A DNA stretch of 44,133 bases from Comamonadaceae bacterium (GTDB lineage: Bacteria > Pseudomonadota > Gammaproteobacteria > Burkholderiales > Burkholderiaceae_C): the NCBI GenBank assembly GCA_947373605.1, contig CANBYM010000013.1, positions 1-44,133 on the forward strand, given 5' to 3'. Positions 19,397 through 28,628 of the stretch are shown in pieces. How positions within the stretch are numbered: the stretch's first letter is position 1; each line of letters opens with the position of its first letter. Position numbers and translations under genes: made by a program. Below the pieces are notes generated by a model. It was not told the origin of the DNA, ran no database searches, and was given only the letters and a program-made list of their open reading frames with translations.

Positions 19397-20575
19397 ATGG
19401 AAGACATCGTTATCGTTGCCGCAGCGCGCACCGCAGTCGGAAAATTTGGTGGAACGCTCGCCAAAACGGCCGCTCCCGAATTGGGCGCTGCCGTGGTGAA
19501 GAGCCTGCTGGAGCGCACCAAGCTGGGTGCTGATCAGATTGGTGAAGTCATTCTGGGGCAAGTGCTTGCAGCCGGCTCCGGCCAAAATCCGGCACGCCAA
19601 ACCACGCTCAAGAGCGGACTGGCCAAAGAAACCCCTGCGCTCACCATCAATGCAGTGTGCGGCTCCGGCCTGAAGGCGGTTATGCTGGCGGCACAGTCTA
19701 TTGCCTATGGCGACAGCGAAATCGTAATTGCCGGCGGCCAGGAAAACATGAGTGCATCGCCCCACGTTTTGCTGGGTAGCCGCGATGGCCAGCGCATGGG
19801 CGACTGGAAGATGATCGACTCCATGATCGTTGACGGGCTTTGGGACGTGTATAACCAGTACCACATGGGCATTACCGCCGAAAACGTAGCCAAGGCCCAT
19901 GGTATTACCCGTGAAATGCAAGATGCCCTGGCACTGGCCAGCCAGCAAAAAGCTGCCGCAGCACAGGACGCGGGCAAGTTTGTCGACGAAATCGTGCCCT
20001 TCAGCATTGCCCAGAAGAAGGGTGATCCGATCGTGTTTGCAGCAGACGAATTCATCAACCGCAAGTCCAACGCAGATGCGCTGTCAGGTCTGCGTCCTGC
20101 GTTTGATAAGGCTGGAAGCGTAACCGCTGGTAACGCATCCGGCATTAACGACGGCGCTGCCGCGGTGATGGTGATGACCGCCAAAAAGGCGGCTGCACTG
20201 GGCCTGACTCCGTTGGGACGCATCGCCAGCTTTGCAACCAGCGGTCTGGACCCTGCACTGATGGGAATGGGCCCCGTTCCTGCTTCACAAAGGGCGTTGG
20301 CCCGTGCCGGTTGGAAGGCTCAAGACCTGGACTTGCTGGAAATCAATGAAGCCTTTGCAGCACAAGCCTGCGCAGTGAACAACGCCATGGGCTGGGATAC
20401 CAGCAAAGTCAACGTCAATGGCGGCGCCATTGCGATTGGTCACCCGATCGGCGCGTCCGGTTGCCGCATTCTTGTCACCTTGCTCCATGAAATGCAACGC
20501 CGCAATGCCAAGAAAGGCATCGCCAGTCTGTGTATCGGTGGCGGCATGGGTGTTGCGCTGACCATTGAGCGTTAA
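19397..20575 (+). CDS. phaA: Acetyl-CoA C-acetyltransferase (beta-ketothiolase)
   Basis: MEDIVIVAAARTAVGKFGG…NAVCGSGLKAV…GGAIAIGHPIGASGCRILVTLLHEM. Confidence 0.95.
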   Translation: MEDIVIVAAARTAVGKFGGTLAKTAAPELGAAVVKSLLERTKLGADQIGEVILGQVLAAGSGQNPARQTTLKSGLAKETPALTINAVCGSGLKAVMLAAQSIAYGDSEIVIAGGQENMSASPHVLLGSRDGQRMGDWKMIDSMIVDGLWDVYNQYHMGITAENVAKAHGITREMQDALALASQQKAAAAQDAGKFVDEIVPFSIAQKKGDPIVFAADEFINRKSNADALSGLRPAFDKAGSVTAGNASGINDGAAAVMVMTAKKAAALGLTPLGRIASFATSGLDPALMGMGPVPASQRALARAGWKAQDLDLLEINEAFAAQACAVNNAMGWDTSKVNVNGGAIAIGHPIGASGCRILVTLLHEMQRRNAKKGIASLCIGGGMGVALTIER

Positions 20576-20612
20576 TAGTTTTTTAGCACGTAAAACCAAA
20601 GAGGAGAAAGTA

Positions 20613-21350
20613 ATGAGTCAAAAAGTAGCGTACGTCACGGGCGGTATGGGTGGCATCGGGACCGCCATCTGCCAGCGCCTTCACAAAGAAGGTTTCAAAG
20701 TGATCGCAGGTTGTGGCCCTACGCGCGATTTCAGCAAGTGGTTGGCCGAGCAGGCAGCACTGGGATACACCTTTTATGCATCCGTTGGCAACGTGGGTGA
20801 CTGGGACTCCACAGTAGAAGCCTTTGGTAAAACCAAGGCAGAGCACGGCAGCATTGATGTGCTGGTCAACAACGCCGGGATTACACGTGACCGCATGTTC
20901 CTGAAAATGAGTCGTGAAGACTGGGACATGGTGATCGAGACTAACCTGAATTCCATGTTCAATGTGACCAAGCAAGTGGTGTCTGACATGGTTGAAAAGG
21001 GTTGGGGTCGCATCATCAACATTTCATCGGTCAACGGTGAAAAGGGTCAGGCAGGGCAAACCAATTACTCCGCAGCAAAAGCGGGCATGCATGGTTTTTC
21101 AATGGCTTTGGCACAAGAGCTGGCTACCAAGGGTGTGACCGTCAACACGGTCAGCCCAGGCTATATTGGCACCGATATGGTAAAGGCTATTCGTGAAGAT
21201 GTGCTGGCAAAAATTGTTGCCACCGTGCCTGTGAAACGACTTGGCGAACCGAGCGAAATTGCTTCCATCATTGCCTGGCTGGCATCCGATGAAGGTGGCT
21301 ACGCAACCGGTGCGGACTTCTCTGTCAATGGCGGATTGCACATGGGTTAA
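20613..21350 (+). CDS. phaB: Acetoacetyl-CoA reductase
   Basis: MSQKVAYVTGGMGGIGTAICQRL…YSAAKAGMHGF; SDR family; SD GAGGAGA. Confidence 0.95.
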   Translation: MSQKVAYVTGGMGGIGTAICQRLHKEGFKVIAGCGPTRDFSKWLAEQAALGYTFYASVGNVGDWDSTVEAFGKTKAEHGSIDVLVNNAGITRDRMFLKMSREDWDMVIETNLNSMFNVTKQVVSDMVEKGWGRIINISSVNGEKGQAGQTNYSAAKAGMHGFSMALAQELATKGVTVNTVSPGYIGTDMVKAIREDVLAKIVATVPVKRLGEPSEIASIIAWLASDEGGYATGADFSVNGGLHMG

Positions 21351-21370
21351 TCCCGCATGTGTCGCCCCTA

Positions 21371-21405
21371 AGCCCCGCAGGCCGCCAAGCTTGCGGGGCT
21401 TTTTA
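21371..21405 (+). terminator. Rho-independent terminator after phaB
   Basis: AGCCCCGCA…TGCGGGGCT then TTTTT. Confidence 0.85.
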
Positions 21406-21551
21406 TTTATCTATGGGGCAATTTAATGTGATTGAAAGGAAGCCGAGGCAAATTCGCCGATGATCGCTTTGTGCGGCCCATAATAAGGAGAAGTTAAAGA
21501 TGATTCGATTTAGGGTGGTGGTCTAGCTGCCAGGCGTTCAATCTTGGGTTT

Positions 21552-22862
21552 ATGAATAAAGACGATTTCGATTGGGTTAACATCGGCGATTTGCGCATCG
21601 GGCATTACGTTGAGTTGGATTTGGGCTGGATGGCGCACCCGTTTTCCAGTGGGAGCTTTAAGGTCAGCAGCGAAAAGCAACTAGAAACACTGCGTGGTCT
21701 CGGTGTGGAGCGTGTCCGCACGGTTCGTTCCAAAAGTGACCCCTTGCCTGACATGCCTAAAGCGGGATTAGTCATGAGCACGGACACACCTCGTAGCACT
21801 GCAGAGATGGCGTCAGACAGTTCCCCCCACCTGTCCCCGGCGGAACAACAACGCAAAGTCCGAGCCGCAACCGTAGCGCTCCAAAATAGCAACCTGCTTG
21901 CTTGCGAACGTCGCTTTGGCGAGTCCGTGCGCCAGTACCGCAAAACCGTGGAGCTGGTTCAGAGCAACCCGCTTGGAGCGGCCGAATTGTGTAATGCCAT
22001 GGTGGGTAATTTTGTTTCGGAAATGATGCAGGTAGGTGAAAGTGCCATTCGCTTACTCACGGAAGCCTCTGGCGACCGCGCGGCCATGCACCCGGTGAAC
22101 GTAACTGTCATATCCCTTTTGCTGGGGAAGGTCATGGGACTTGAACACCATGCGCTGGTCGATTTGGGCTTGGCGGCCTTTTTGCACGACATCGGAAAAA
22201 TACATATTCATGAGCGTGTTCGTTCGCTTGAAGAGGGGTTCTCAACGACCCAGTACACGCTCTACCAAGAACATGTAAGTCAAAGCATAGGCGTCGCTAA
22301 AACCATGCAGTTAAGTGCTGCAGCGACAATCGCGATTTCGCAACACCATGAGTTGGCCGATGGCAGCGGTTTTCCTGCGCGGTTGAAGTCAGTTGCCATG
22401 TCACCGGCTTCGCGCATTTTGTCGCTGGTAAATCGCTATGACAATTTATGCAACCCCGTTAAGCCAGGTGCTGCAATGACTCCGCATGAGTCGCTGGCGC
22501 TCATGTTTGCGCAACAAAAAAGCCGCTTTGATCCCCTCGTACTCAGTGCCTTCATCCGCATGATGGGTGTGTACCCACCCGGCTCAGTGGTGCAGTTGGT
22601 GGACGAACGTTACGCGATGGTTGTGTCGGTGAACTCAATGCAGCCTTTGAAGCCGCGCGTTATCGTTTTTGAAAGTGGTATACCCAAGCACGAGGCGTTG
22701 ATTTTGGATTTGGAGCGCAATCCGACTGTGGGCATTCGACGCAGTCTGAAACCGTCAAGCCTGCCATCCGCGGCTCAAGAGTACCTAGCCCCACGTCAAA
22801 GAATTTGTTACTTTTTTGAACCCGCTGGAGATCGTGTCGAGGAAGAATCGGTCCCCGCGTGA
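21552..22862 (+). CDS. HD-GYP domain c-di-GMP phosphodiesterase with N-terminal DUF3391-like domain
   Basis: HDIGKIHIHERVRS…SQHHELADGSGFPARLKS; N-terminus VNIGDLRIGHYVELDLGWMAHPF. Confidence 0.9.
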   Translation: MNKDDFDWVNIGDLRIGHYVELDLGWMAHPFSSGSFKVSSEKQLETLRGLGVERVRTVRSKSDPLPDMPKAGLVMSTDTPRSTAEMASDSSPHLSPAEQQRKVRAATVALQNSNLLACERRFGESVRQYRKTVELVQSNPLGAAELCNAMVGNFVSEMMQVGESAIRLLTEASGDRAAMHPVNVTVISLLLGKVMGLEHHALVDLGLAAFLHDIGKIHIHERVRSLEEGFSTTQYTLYQEHVSQSIGVAKTMQLSAAATIAISQHHELADGSGFPARLKSVAMSPASRILSLVNRYDNLCNPVKPGAAMTPHESLALMFAQQKSRFDPLVLSAFIRMMGVYPPGSVVQLVDERYAMVVSVNSMQPLKPRVIVFESGIPKHEALILDLERNPTVGIRRSLKPSSLPSAAQEYLAPRQRICYFFEPAGDRVEEESVPA

Positions 22863-22867
22863 CAACA

Positions 22868-23048
22868 AAGGTGTCTGCGGATGCCACCGGACCGGCATCC
22901 TGAACCGGGGTTCAGGTGGGCGTGGTCAGCACGGACTTTGGGTTCATCTAACGCGAGATGATCACGCTAGCCCGGCAATGTTCCAAGCCCTGGCTCATAG
23001 AGCATTGGTACAAGGAATATAAAGTCCGGCGGCACCGCAGACGGTTTC
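22868..23048 (-). ncRNA. ssrS: 6S RNA
   Basis: Minus strand downstream of zapA; closing stem GTCTGCGGTGCCGCCGG / CCGGTGGCATCCGCAGAC; CGGACTTT/AAAGTCCG helix; 3' hairpin CCTGAACCCCGGTTCAGG, like the E. coli CCUUGAACCAAGGGUUCAAGG; TACAAT -10 at the expected distance. Confidence 0.85.
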
Positions 23049-23081
23049 TATTGTAGGCCTACACGCTTCGCAATTGCGTGT

Positions 23082-23432
23082 TTAAAGTAACTGGCCATCC
23101 TCGTTTAAGGCGGTGTCCAGGCGACTGATTAGTTCGTGCAATTGCGCATTGCCCCAATCGCCCGAAAGTGCCGCAGTCATCGGTGCGGATTCCAAAGCAG
23201 GCGCTGCCAATGAGGGGGCCGATGAGATCGCTGATTTCTCCGCTATGTCAAACGCAAGGTTCAGTGCCGCCAGCACGGCAATGCGATCGCGTGCCCGTAC
23301 TTTGCCGGCATCGCGGATCTTGCACATGGCGGTGTCAACCCGCTCCACCGCCTCGAGCATTTTGGCCTCGCCACCCTCGGGGCAACCGAGCAGATAGCTT
23401 TGCCCCATGATTTGTACTTCGAGTTGCTTCAT
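23082..23432 (-). CDS. zapA: Cell division protein ZapA
   Basis: KQLEVQIMGQSYLLGCPEGGEAKMLEAVERVDTAMCKIRDAGKVRARDRIAVLAALNLAFD; adjacent to 6S RNA. Confidence 0.92.
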   Translation of the reverse strand: MKQLEVQIMGQSYLLGCPEGGEAKMLEAVERVDTAMCKIRDAGKVRARDRIAVLAALNLAFDIAEKSAISSAPSLAAPALESAPMTAALSGDWGNAQLHELISRLDTALNEDGQLL

Positions 23433-23674
23433 TGGCTTACCTTCCGCGCCGGTTCCGCTTCGGGCAGCCGGTCCAGCAATGCATCCACGCGCGAACGAGC
23501 CGCGCTTAATCGCGATTTCAGCGAGTCCCGCTCCTGCGTTAGGGCGTCGACTTGCTGGGTCAACAATGCATTGGTGCGCTGCAATTCAGCGTGGCGCAAT
23601 AACAGGCGCTCGACGCGCTCGGCAATCTGGTCAATTTGAGATTGGTGCGACATCGGGGTCGTATTGTTCGCCAT
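23429..23674 (-). CDS. ZapB-like small coiled-coil protein (probable start MSHQSQ…)
   Basis: QIDQIAERVERLLLRHAELQRTNALLTQQVDALTQERDSLKSRLSAARSRVDALLDRLP; 4-nt overlap with zapA. Confidence 0.8.
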   Translation of the reverse strand: MANNTTPMSHQSQIDQIAERVERLLLRHAELQRTNALLTQQVDALTQERDSLKSRLSAARSRVDALLDRLPEAEPARKVSQ

Positions 23675-23723
23675 AGATGTCGCATTGTAGGGTTTACGCG
23701 GCTAACTCCAAGCTAGAATTAAC

Positions 23724-23950
23724 ACCGTTGGTGCTCGCGCAGTGTTCTCAATGTGCAGTTCAACGGGAAGCAGGAGGGAAGTGCGTAGTGCACAACCTAA
23801 CCTGCGCTGCCCCCGCAACGGTAAGTGGACGAGTTGCAAGACTCCGCTGTCAAAACCGCCACTGGACACTCCTGAGTGTCTGGGAAGGCTTGATTAGTAG
23901 CTCCACCAGCCCGGATACCGGCCAACGAGGTGGTCGCACGTGAGTGCGGC
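23724..23950 (+). promoter_or_regulatory. Cobalamin riboswitch upstream of btuB
   Basis: CCGTTGGTGCTCG…GGGAAGCAGGAGGGAAG…CTGCGCTGCCCCCGCAACGGTAAG…CACTCCTGAGTGTCTGGGAAGG…AGCCCGGATACCGGCC (B12 box), followed by a TonB-dependent receptor. Confidence 0.95.
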
Positions 23951-24010
23951 CGTGACGCCTGAGTGCTGTCGGGGAAGACGGCCGGGGTACCTGTTCTGGT
24001 TGTTAATCTT

Positions 24011-25879
24011 ATGAAATTGGTATTTTTTCGTGCACGCCTTGCCGTGCTTCCGCTCGCCTTGTCTGCAGCGTTTCCTTCTTTTGCGCAAAACACTTCTGCG
24101 GGTACTTTGCAGGAAGTAGTTGTTACGGCGACCCGAAATCCGCAGTTGCTTAGCTCCTTAGCGGCACACACCACGGTCATTACGAGGGAGGATATTGAAA
24201 ACTCCCAGGCAATTGATGTGGTGGCCTTATTGGAACGCGAGGTGAGTTTGCAGCGCGTTCAAAACGGGGGCGTGGGAACGGTGTCAAACATTTTTTTGCG
24301 TGGTCTGCCTGCGCTTGACACTTTGGTTCTCGTGGATGGTGTGCCTCAGCTTGGGCAGGATGCAGTGGCATCGGTCGGTCTGGAAAATATGATGCTCGAT
24401 AACATCGAGCGCATTGAAATTGTGCGGGGCAATGTGTCTGCCATTTACGGTTCCGGTGCCATTGGCGGTGTGATCCAGATTTTTACCCGCAAAGCCCAAA
24501 AAACCCCGTCGTTTTCCCTCACGGCTGAGGCAGGTCCCAGGGGGACTGGCAAACTGTCAGCGCAAGCGAGCACCACGGCGGGCGACACGGCCATATCTGT
24601 GGGAGCCAGTCGCCTTACGACCGAGGGTTTCCCCACGCTGAATGGCGCGCAAAATCTGAACGCCAACCAAAATGACCACGGCTACCAAAATAATTCGTCC
24701 AACGTCTCCATCTCACACAAATTCAATGAGGATCACCAGATTGGAGTGCAGACGATACAAAGTCAGGGTACGGTTCGTTTCGAAACCAATTACGGGATAC
24801 CAACCGACACCAATTTTTCAATCACAACGACCAACAATACCAATCTATTCACAGACGATAGATTCGGCAATTGGCATAGCCGTTTGAGTTTTGGCACGCG
24901 GTCACAAGCAAATGCCACGATGTACAGCGGTTCTTACACCGATACGACCGGATCCAACACGAGGGTGGATGCCATCGATTGGGTAAACACCTATGCCCTT
25001 GGCAGCGATTGGCTTGCTACCGCCGGGGTTAACGGACAAAACCAGCATATAGAAACCTCAGGTGCCAGTCCGTTTGACGTGCCGTACAACAAAGATCGAG
25101 ACACTCATGCCGTGTTCGTGGGCGTGGAGGGAAATTTCGGTCCTGTTAGTCTGCAAATTAATGGTCGCAATGACTCCGCCGGCGACTTGAATCAGTCCAC
25201 CGGCTACTTGGGCGGGGGCTATGCTCTGACCGATGCGTTCAAAGTTATTGGAAGCGTATCGACGGCGTTCAATGCACCGCCGCTTGGTTACCTTTACGAT
25301 ACGTCCAACGGTGGAAATCCGGCTCTGCAACCGGAATTGGCGCACAGCAACGAAGTGGGTTTCCAGTACGCCAGTGTTGGTCAGTGGGTCCGTGTTACCT
25401 ATTTTGATACTCGCATTGAAAATCAACTTAACTACGACCTCACAAGTTTTACATTTACCAACTTGGCACGAACCCACAACACAGGTGTCGAGCTGAGCTA
25501 CAAAGGCAATATCGGCGATACCAAACTGAGCGCTTCTTTAACCGGGCAGAACCCGGTTGATGAAGTGACAGGTCAAACGTTGGCGCGGCGGGCCAAAACG
25601 TTGATTTCACTGGGCGCGAGCCAGCCCGTCGCCGCCTGGCGACTCGGTGCAGATCTGCATTACGTTGACCAACGAAACGATGCCAACCCGCCCAATCCAT
25701 CGAAATCTCTGGCGGAATACACCGTGCTGGATTTAACGGCGGCATACGTCTATTCGAAGGAAATCAAGTTCACAGCGCGGCTGACCAATGCATCGGATCA
25801 AACTTACCAAAATGCATACGGATACAACCAGGAGCCACGCAGCTTGTATCTCGGTGCGGTCTGGACGCCTAAATTTTGA
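24011..25879 (+). CDS. btuB: TonB-dependent cobalamin receptor BtuB
   Basis: Signal peptide; LQEVVVTATRNPQLLSSLAAHTTVITREDIENSQAIDVVALL; plug motif IERIEIVRGNVSAIYGSGAIGGVIQIFTR; C-terminal YLGAVWTPKF; downstream of the B12 riboswitch. Confidence 0.93.
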   Translation: MKLVFFRARLAVLPLALSAAFPSFAQNTSAGTLQEVVVTATRNPQLLSSLAAHTTVITREDIENSQAIDVVALLEREVSLQRVQNGGVGTVSNIFLRGLPALDTLVLVDGVPQLGQDAVASVGLENMMLDNIERIEIVRGNVSAIYGSGAIGGVIQIFTRKAQKTPSFSLTAEAGPRGTGKLSAQASTTAGDTAISVGASRLTTEGFPTLNGAQNLNANQNDHGYQNNSSNVSISHKFNEDHQIGVQTIQSQGTVRFETNYGIPTDTNFSITTTNNTNLFTDDRFGNWHSRLSFGTRSQANATMYSGSYTDTTGSNTRVDAIDWVNTYALGSDWLATAGVNGQNQHIETSGASPFDVPYNKDRDTHAVFVGVEGNFGPVSLQINGRNDSAGDLNQSTGYLGGGYALTDAFKVIGSVSTAFNAPPLGYLYDTSNGGNPALQPELAHSNEVGFQYASVGQWVRVTYFDTRIENQLNYDLTSFTFTNLARTHNTGVELSYKGNIGDTKLSASLTGQNPVDEVTGQTLARRAKTLISLGASQPVAAWRLGADLHYVDQRNDANPPNPSKSLAEYTVLDLTAAYVYSKEIKFTARLTNASDQTYQNAYGYNQEPRSLYLGAVWTPKF

Positions 25880-25882
25880 TTT

Positions 25883-26713
25883 ATGTCCTTTTCTCCACAG
25901 CGCATCGTATGTTTGACTGAAGAAACGACTGAGTGGCTCTACCTGCTGGGGCAGGAGTGCCGCATTGTCGGCATCTCGGGTTACACCGTACGGCCGCGCC
26001 GTGCGCGTGAGGAAAAGCCCAAGGTCAGTGCTTTTTTGAGTGCTAGGATCGACAAGATACAGGCCTTGAAGCCGGACTGCGTTTTCGGCTTTTCAGATTT
26101 GCAGGCCGATATTGCAGCGGAGTTGATTCGCAACGGCGTGCAAGTTACGGTGTTTAACCAGCGCAGTGTTGCGGAAATTTTTTCGATGCTGTACCAGGTT
26201 GCTGCCATGGTGGGGCAGGCCGAACAGGGTATGGAGAAAATTCAGGCTATGCAGGTCTCACTGCGTGAAATTCAGGATGCGGTGGAGCGGCGTGTAGCGC
26301 AGGGCGCACGTCGGCCCAAGGTATTTTTTGAAGAATGGGATGTACCGCATATCAGCGCTATCCGTTGGGTTTCCGAGCTGATGGGTATGGCCGGTGGTGA
26401 CGATTGTTTCCCGGAACTCTCCACGCAAGCACTGGGTAAGAACCGGATCATCACTGATGGCGCAGAAATCGTGCGCCGAGCACCTGATGTGATGTTCGGC
26501 TCGTGGTGCGGCAAGAAGTTTCGTCCTGAAAACGTTGCTGCACGTGTTGGCTGGCAGGAAGTGCCGGCAGTGCGTAATCAGCAAATGTTTGAGATCAAAT
26601 CGCCGGAAATTTTGCAACCAGGCCCGGCTGCGCTAACCGTGGGTGTGAAGAAGATGCACAACCATATTCTGGCGTGGATGGACGCTGATCAGCGGCGAGG
26701 GCATTGCACATGA
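25883..26713 (+). CDS. Cobalamin-binding/ABC substrate-binding-like protein without a signal peptide
   Basis: MSFSPQRIVCLTEETTEWLYLLGQECRIVGISGYTVRP…KPDCVFGFSDLQADIAAELIRNGVQVTVFNQRSVAEI; starts two codons after the in-frame btuB TGA. Confidence 0.85.
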   Translation: MSFSPQRIVCLTEETTEWLYLLGQECRIVGISGYTVRPRRAREEKPKVSAFLSARIDKIQALKPDCVFGFSDLQADIAAELIRNGVQVTVFNQRSVAEIFSMLYQVAAMVGQAEQGMEKIQAMQVSLREIQDAVERRVAQGARRPKVFFEEWDVPHISAIRWVSELMGMAGGDDCFPELSTQALGKNRIITDGAEIVRRAPDVMFGSWCGKKFRPENVAARVGWQEVPAVRNQQMFEIKSPEILQPGPAALTVGVKKMHNHILAWMDADQRRGHCT

Positions 26714-27594
26714 CAACACCGTTTGCAATTTGGCGATGCCTTTTGAATGCGCTGATCGGCATTTGCGTCCTTGCATACCTTGCATCGGCCAGCGCCGTGC
26801 AAATTACGGATGACCGGGGCAACGTCATTACGCTGGCGCGCGCGCCACTGCGTATCGTCAGCCTCTTGCCTTCGCTGACCGAGACTGTATGCGCTTTGGG
26901 GCAATGTGCACGTCTGGTGGGTGTGGACCGCTATTCCAACTATCCGGCCAGTGTGACCAAGCTTCCCATTGTGGGTGGTGGATTGGACCCGAATATCGAG
27001 GGCATTGTGGCGCTCAAGCCCGACCTGGTGCTGGCGGCCACTTCATCGCGCTCGGCCGACCGCTTGCGCAGCCTTGGTATGACGGTTGTGGCGCTGGAGC
27101 CTAAAACACATGCGGATGTACGGCGTGTCATTCATACCCTGGGGCAGTTGCTGGAGGTCGCCGATGCCGACAAAGTGTGGCGCGATATTGACGCTGCGCT
27201 CAATGCAGCGTCTAAATCGTTGCGGCCCAATGCCGTCGGACTGCGTGTGTACTTTGAGGTGAGTCAGGCGCCCCATGCGGCGGGTGAGACCTCATTCATC
27301 GGCGAAACACTGGTCCGTTTGGGAGCAAGAAACATTGTTCCGGCGTCCATGGGGCCATTCCCCAAACTCAATCCCGAGTTCATCGTGCGTGCGGATCCTG
27401 ACGTCATCATGGTCGGTGACGGCACTTTCATCGGCATGGAAAGTCGTCCGGGCTGGCCCGCCATGCGTGCCATTAAGGCCCACAGGGTTTGCGTCTTCTC
27501 GGCGGAGCAGGGCGACAAACTGGTGCGCCCGGGGCCGCGCATGGCCGAGGGGGCACGCGCCATGGCCCAATGTCTTGCGAGCAACGCGCCATGA
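26710..27594 (+). CDS. btuF: Periplasmic cobalamin-binding protein
   Basis: Signal peptide LLNALIGICVLAYLASASAV; APLRIVSLLPSLTETVCALGQCARLVGVDRYSNYPASVTKLPIVGGGLDPNIEGIVALKPDLVLA; ATGA overlap with the upstream gene. Confidence 0.92.
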   Translation: MTTPFAIWRCLLNALIGICVLAYLASASAVQITDDRGNVITLARAPLRIVSLLPSLTETVCALGQCARLVGVDRYSNYPASVTKLPIVGGGLDPNIEGIVALKPDLVLAATSSRSADRLRSLGMTVVALEPKTHADVRRVIHTLGQLLEVADADKVWRDIDAALNAASKSLRPNAVGLRVYFEVSQAPHAAGETSFIGETLVRLGARNIVPASMGPFPKLNPEFIVRADPDVIMVGDGTFIGMESRPGWPAMRAIKAHRVCVFSAEQGDKLVRPGPRMAEGARAMAQCLASNAP

Positions 27595-28628
27595 CCGACG
27601 CCCGGTACGAAGTGATTCAGATGGCTCGCAAGCCTGCGTTGCTCTCGATCCTGCTTATCGGACTGACGCTGTTGTTTAGCGTTGCCGGCATTGCTGTCGG
27701 CAGTGGTGGCTTGAGCGGCATTCTGACTGCCTGGAGTGATCCGGTCGCCGGGCAAATTCTCTGGGATATTCGCCTGCCCCGCACCTTGGGTGCTTGGGGG
27801 GCCGGCGCCTTGCTTGCGCTTGCCGGTGCCGTAGCACAGGGTTTGTTTCGCAATCCGCTGGCAGACCCGTTTTTGTTGGGCAGTGCGTCGGGTGCCTCGT
27901 TTGGCGTGGCACTCGCACTGGCCCTTTTCGGCGTGTCGCCACTTGCGACGCAGTGGTTGGTGCAACTAGGCCTGACCGGTGCAGCCTTTGCCGGGGCGGT
28001 CGGTGCTGTGCTGCTTACACTGTTGTTGGCCCGGGGCGTTCAGCACACGCTGCGCCTACTTTTGTGTGGTGTGGTGGTGGGCGTGGTTTTGGGTGCATTG
28101 AGTTCGCTGGTCATGCTGGTCGTGCCCGAAGTCATGCAAGCCATGCAGTCATTTTTGCTGGGTAGCACCGCGTTTGTGGGCTGGAGCGCCTGCATTTTGA
28201 TGTTGATGGTTTGGGCTGCGTGTATGGCGCTGGCATGGTGCCTGAGTCCGATACTTGATGCATTGGCCTTGGGTGAATCGACCGCGCAAAGCTTGGGACT
28301 GCCCTTGGTGCAGATGCGCATGGCACTGGTGGCTGTGCTGGCGCTGGCCACTGGTACGGCAGTAGCGCAAACCGGCTTGATTGCTTTTGTCGGGTTGGCT
28401 GCGCCGCATCTGGTGCGCTCAGTGGTGAAGGTTACGCATGCCAAGCTTTTGTTGCTGTCGAGTTTTATGGGCGGTGCGCTACTGATGGCCGCAGACTTGC
28501 TGGCCCGCTGGCTGATCGCCCCTCAGGAATTGCCGGTGGGCGTGCTGACGGCCGTGTTGGGCGGTGGCTACTTGTTGTGGCTGATGCACCGAAGTGACGG
28601 CACGGGGATTGGGGCGCGCGCGCAATGA
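27591..28628 (+). CDS. btuC: Cobalamin ABC transporter permease (FecCD family)
   Basis: RLPRTLGAWGAGALLALAGAVAQGLFRNPLADPFLLGSASGASFGVALAL; LIAFVGLAAPHLVR; ATGA overlap. Confidence 0.94.
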   Translation: MTDARYEVIQMARKPALLSILLIGLTLLFSVAGIAVGSGGLSGILTAWSDPVAGQILWDIRLPRTLGAWGAGALLALAGAVAQGLFRNPLADPFLLGSASGASFGVALALALFGVSPLATQWLVQLGLTGAAFAGAVGAVLLTLLLARGVQHTLRLLLCGVVVGVVLGALSSLVMLVVPEVMQAMQSFLLGSTAFVGWSACILMLMVWAACMALAWCLSPILDALALGESTAQSLGLPLVQMRMALVAVLALATGTAVAQTGLIAFVGLAAPHLVRSVVKVTHAKLLLLSSFMGGALLMAADLLARWLIAPQELPVGVLTAVLGGGYLLWLMHRSDGTGIGARAQ

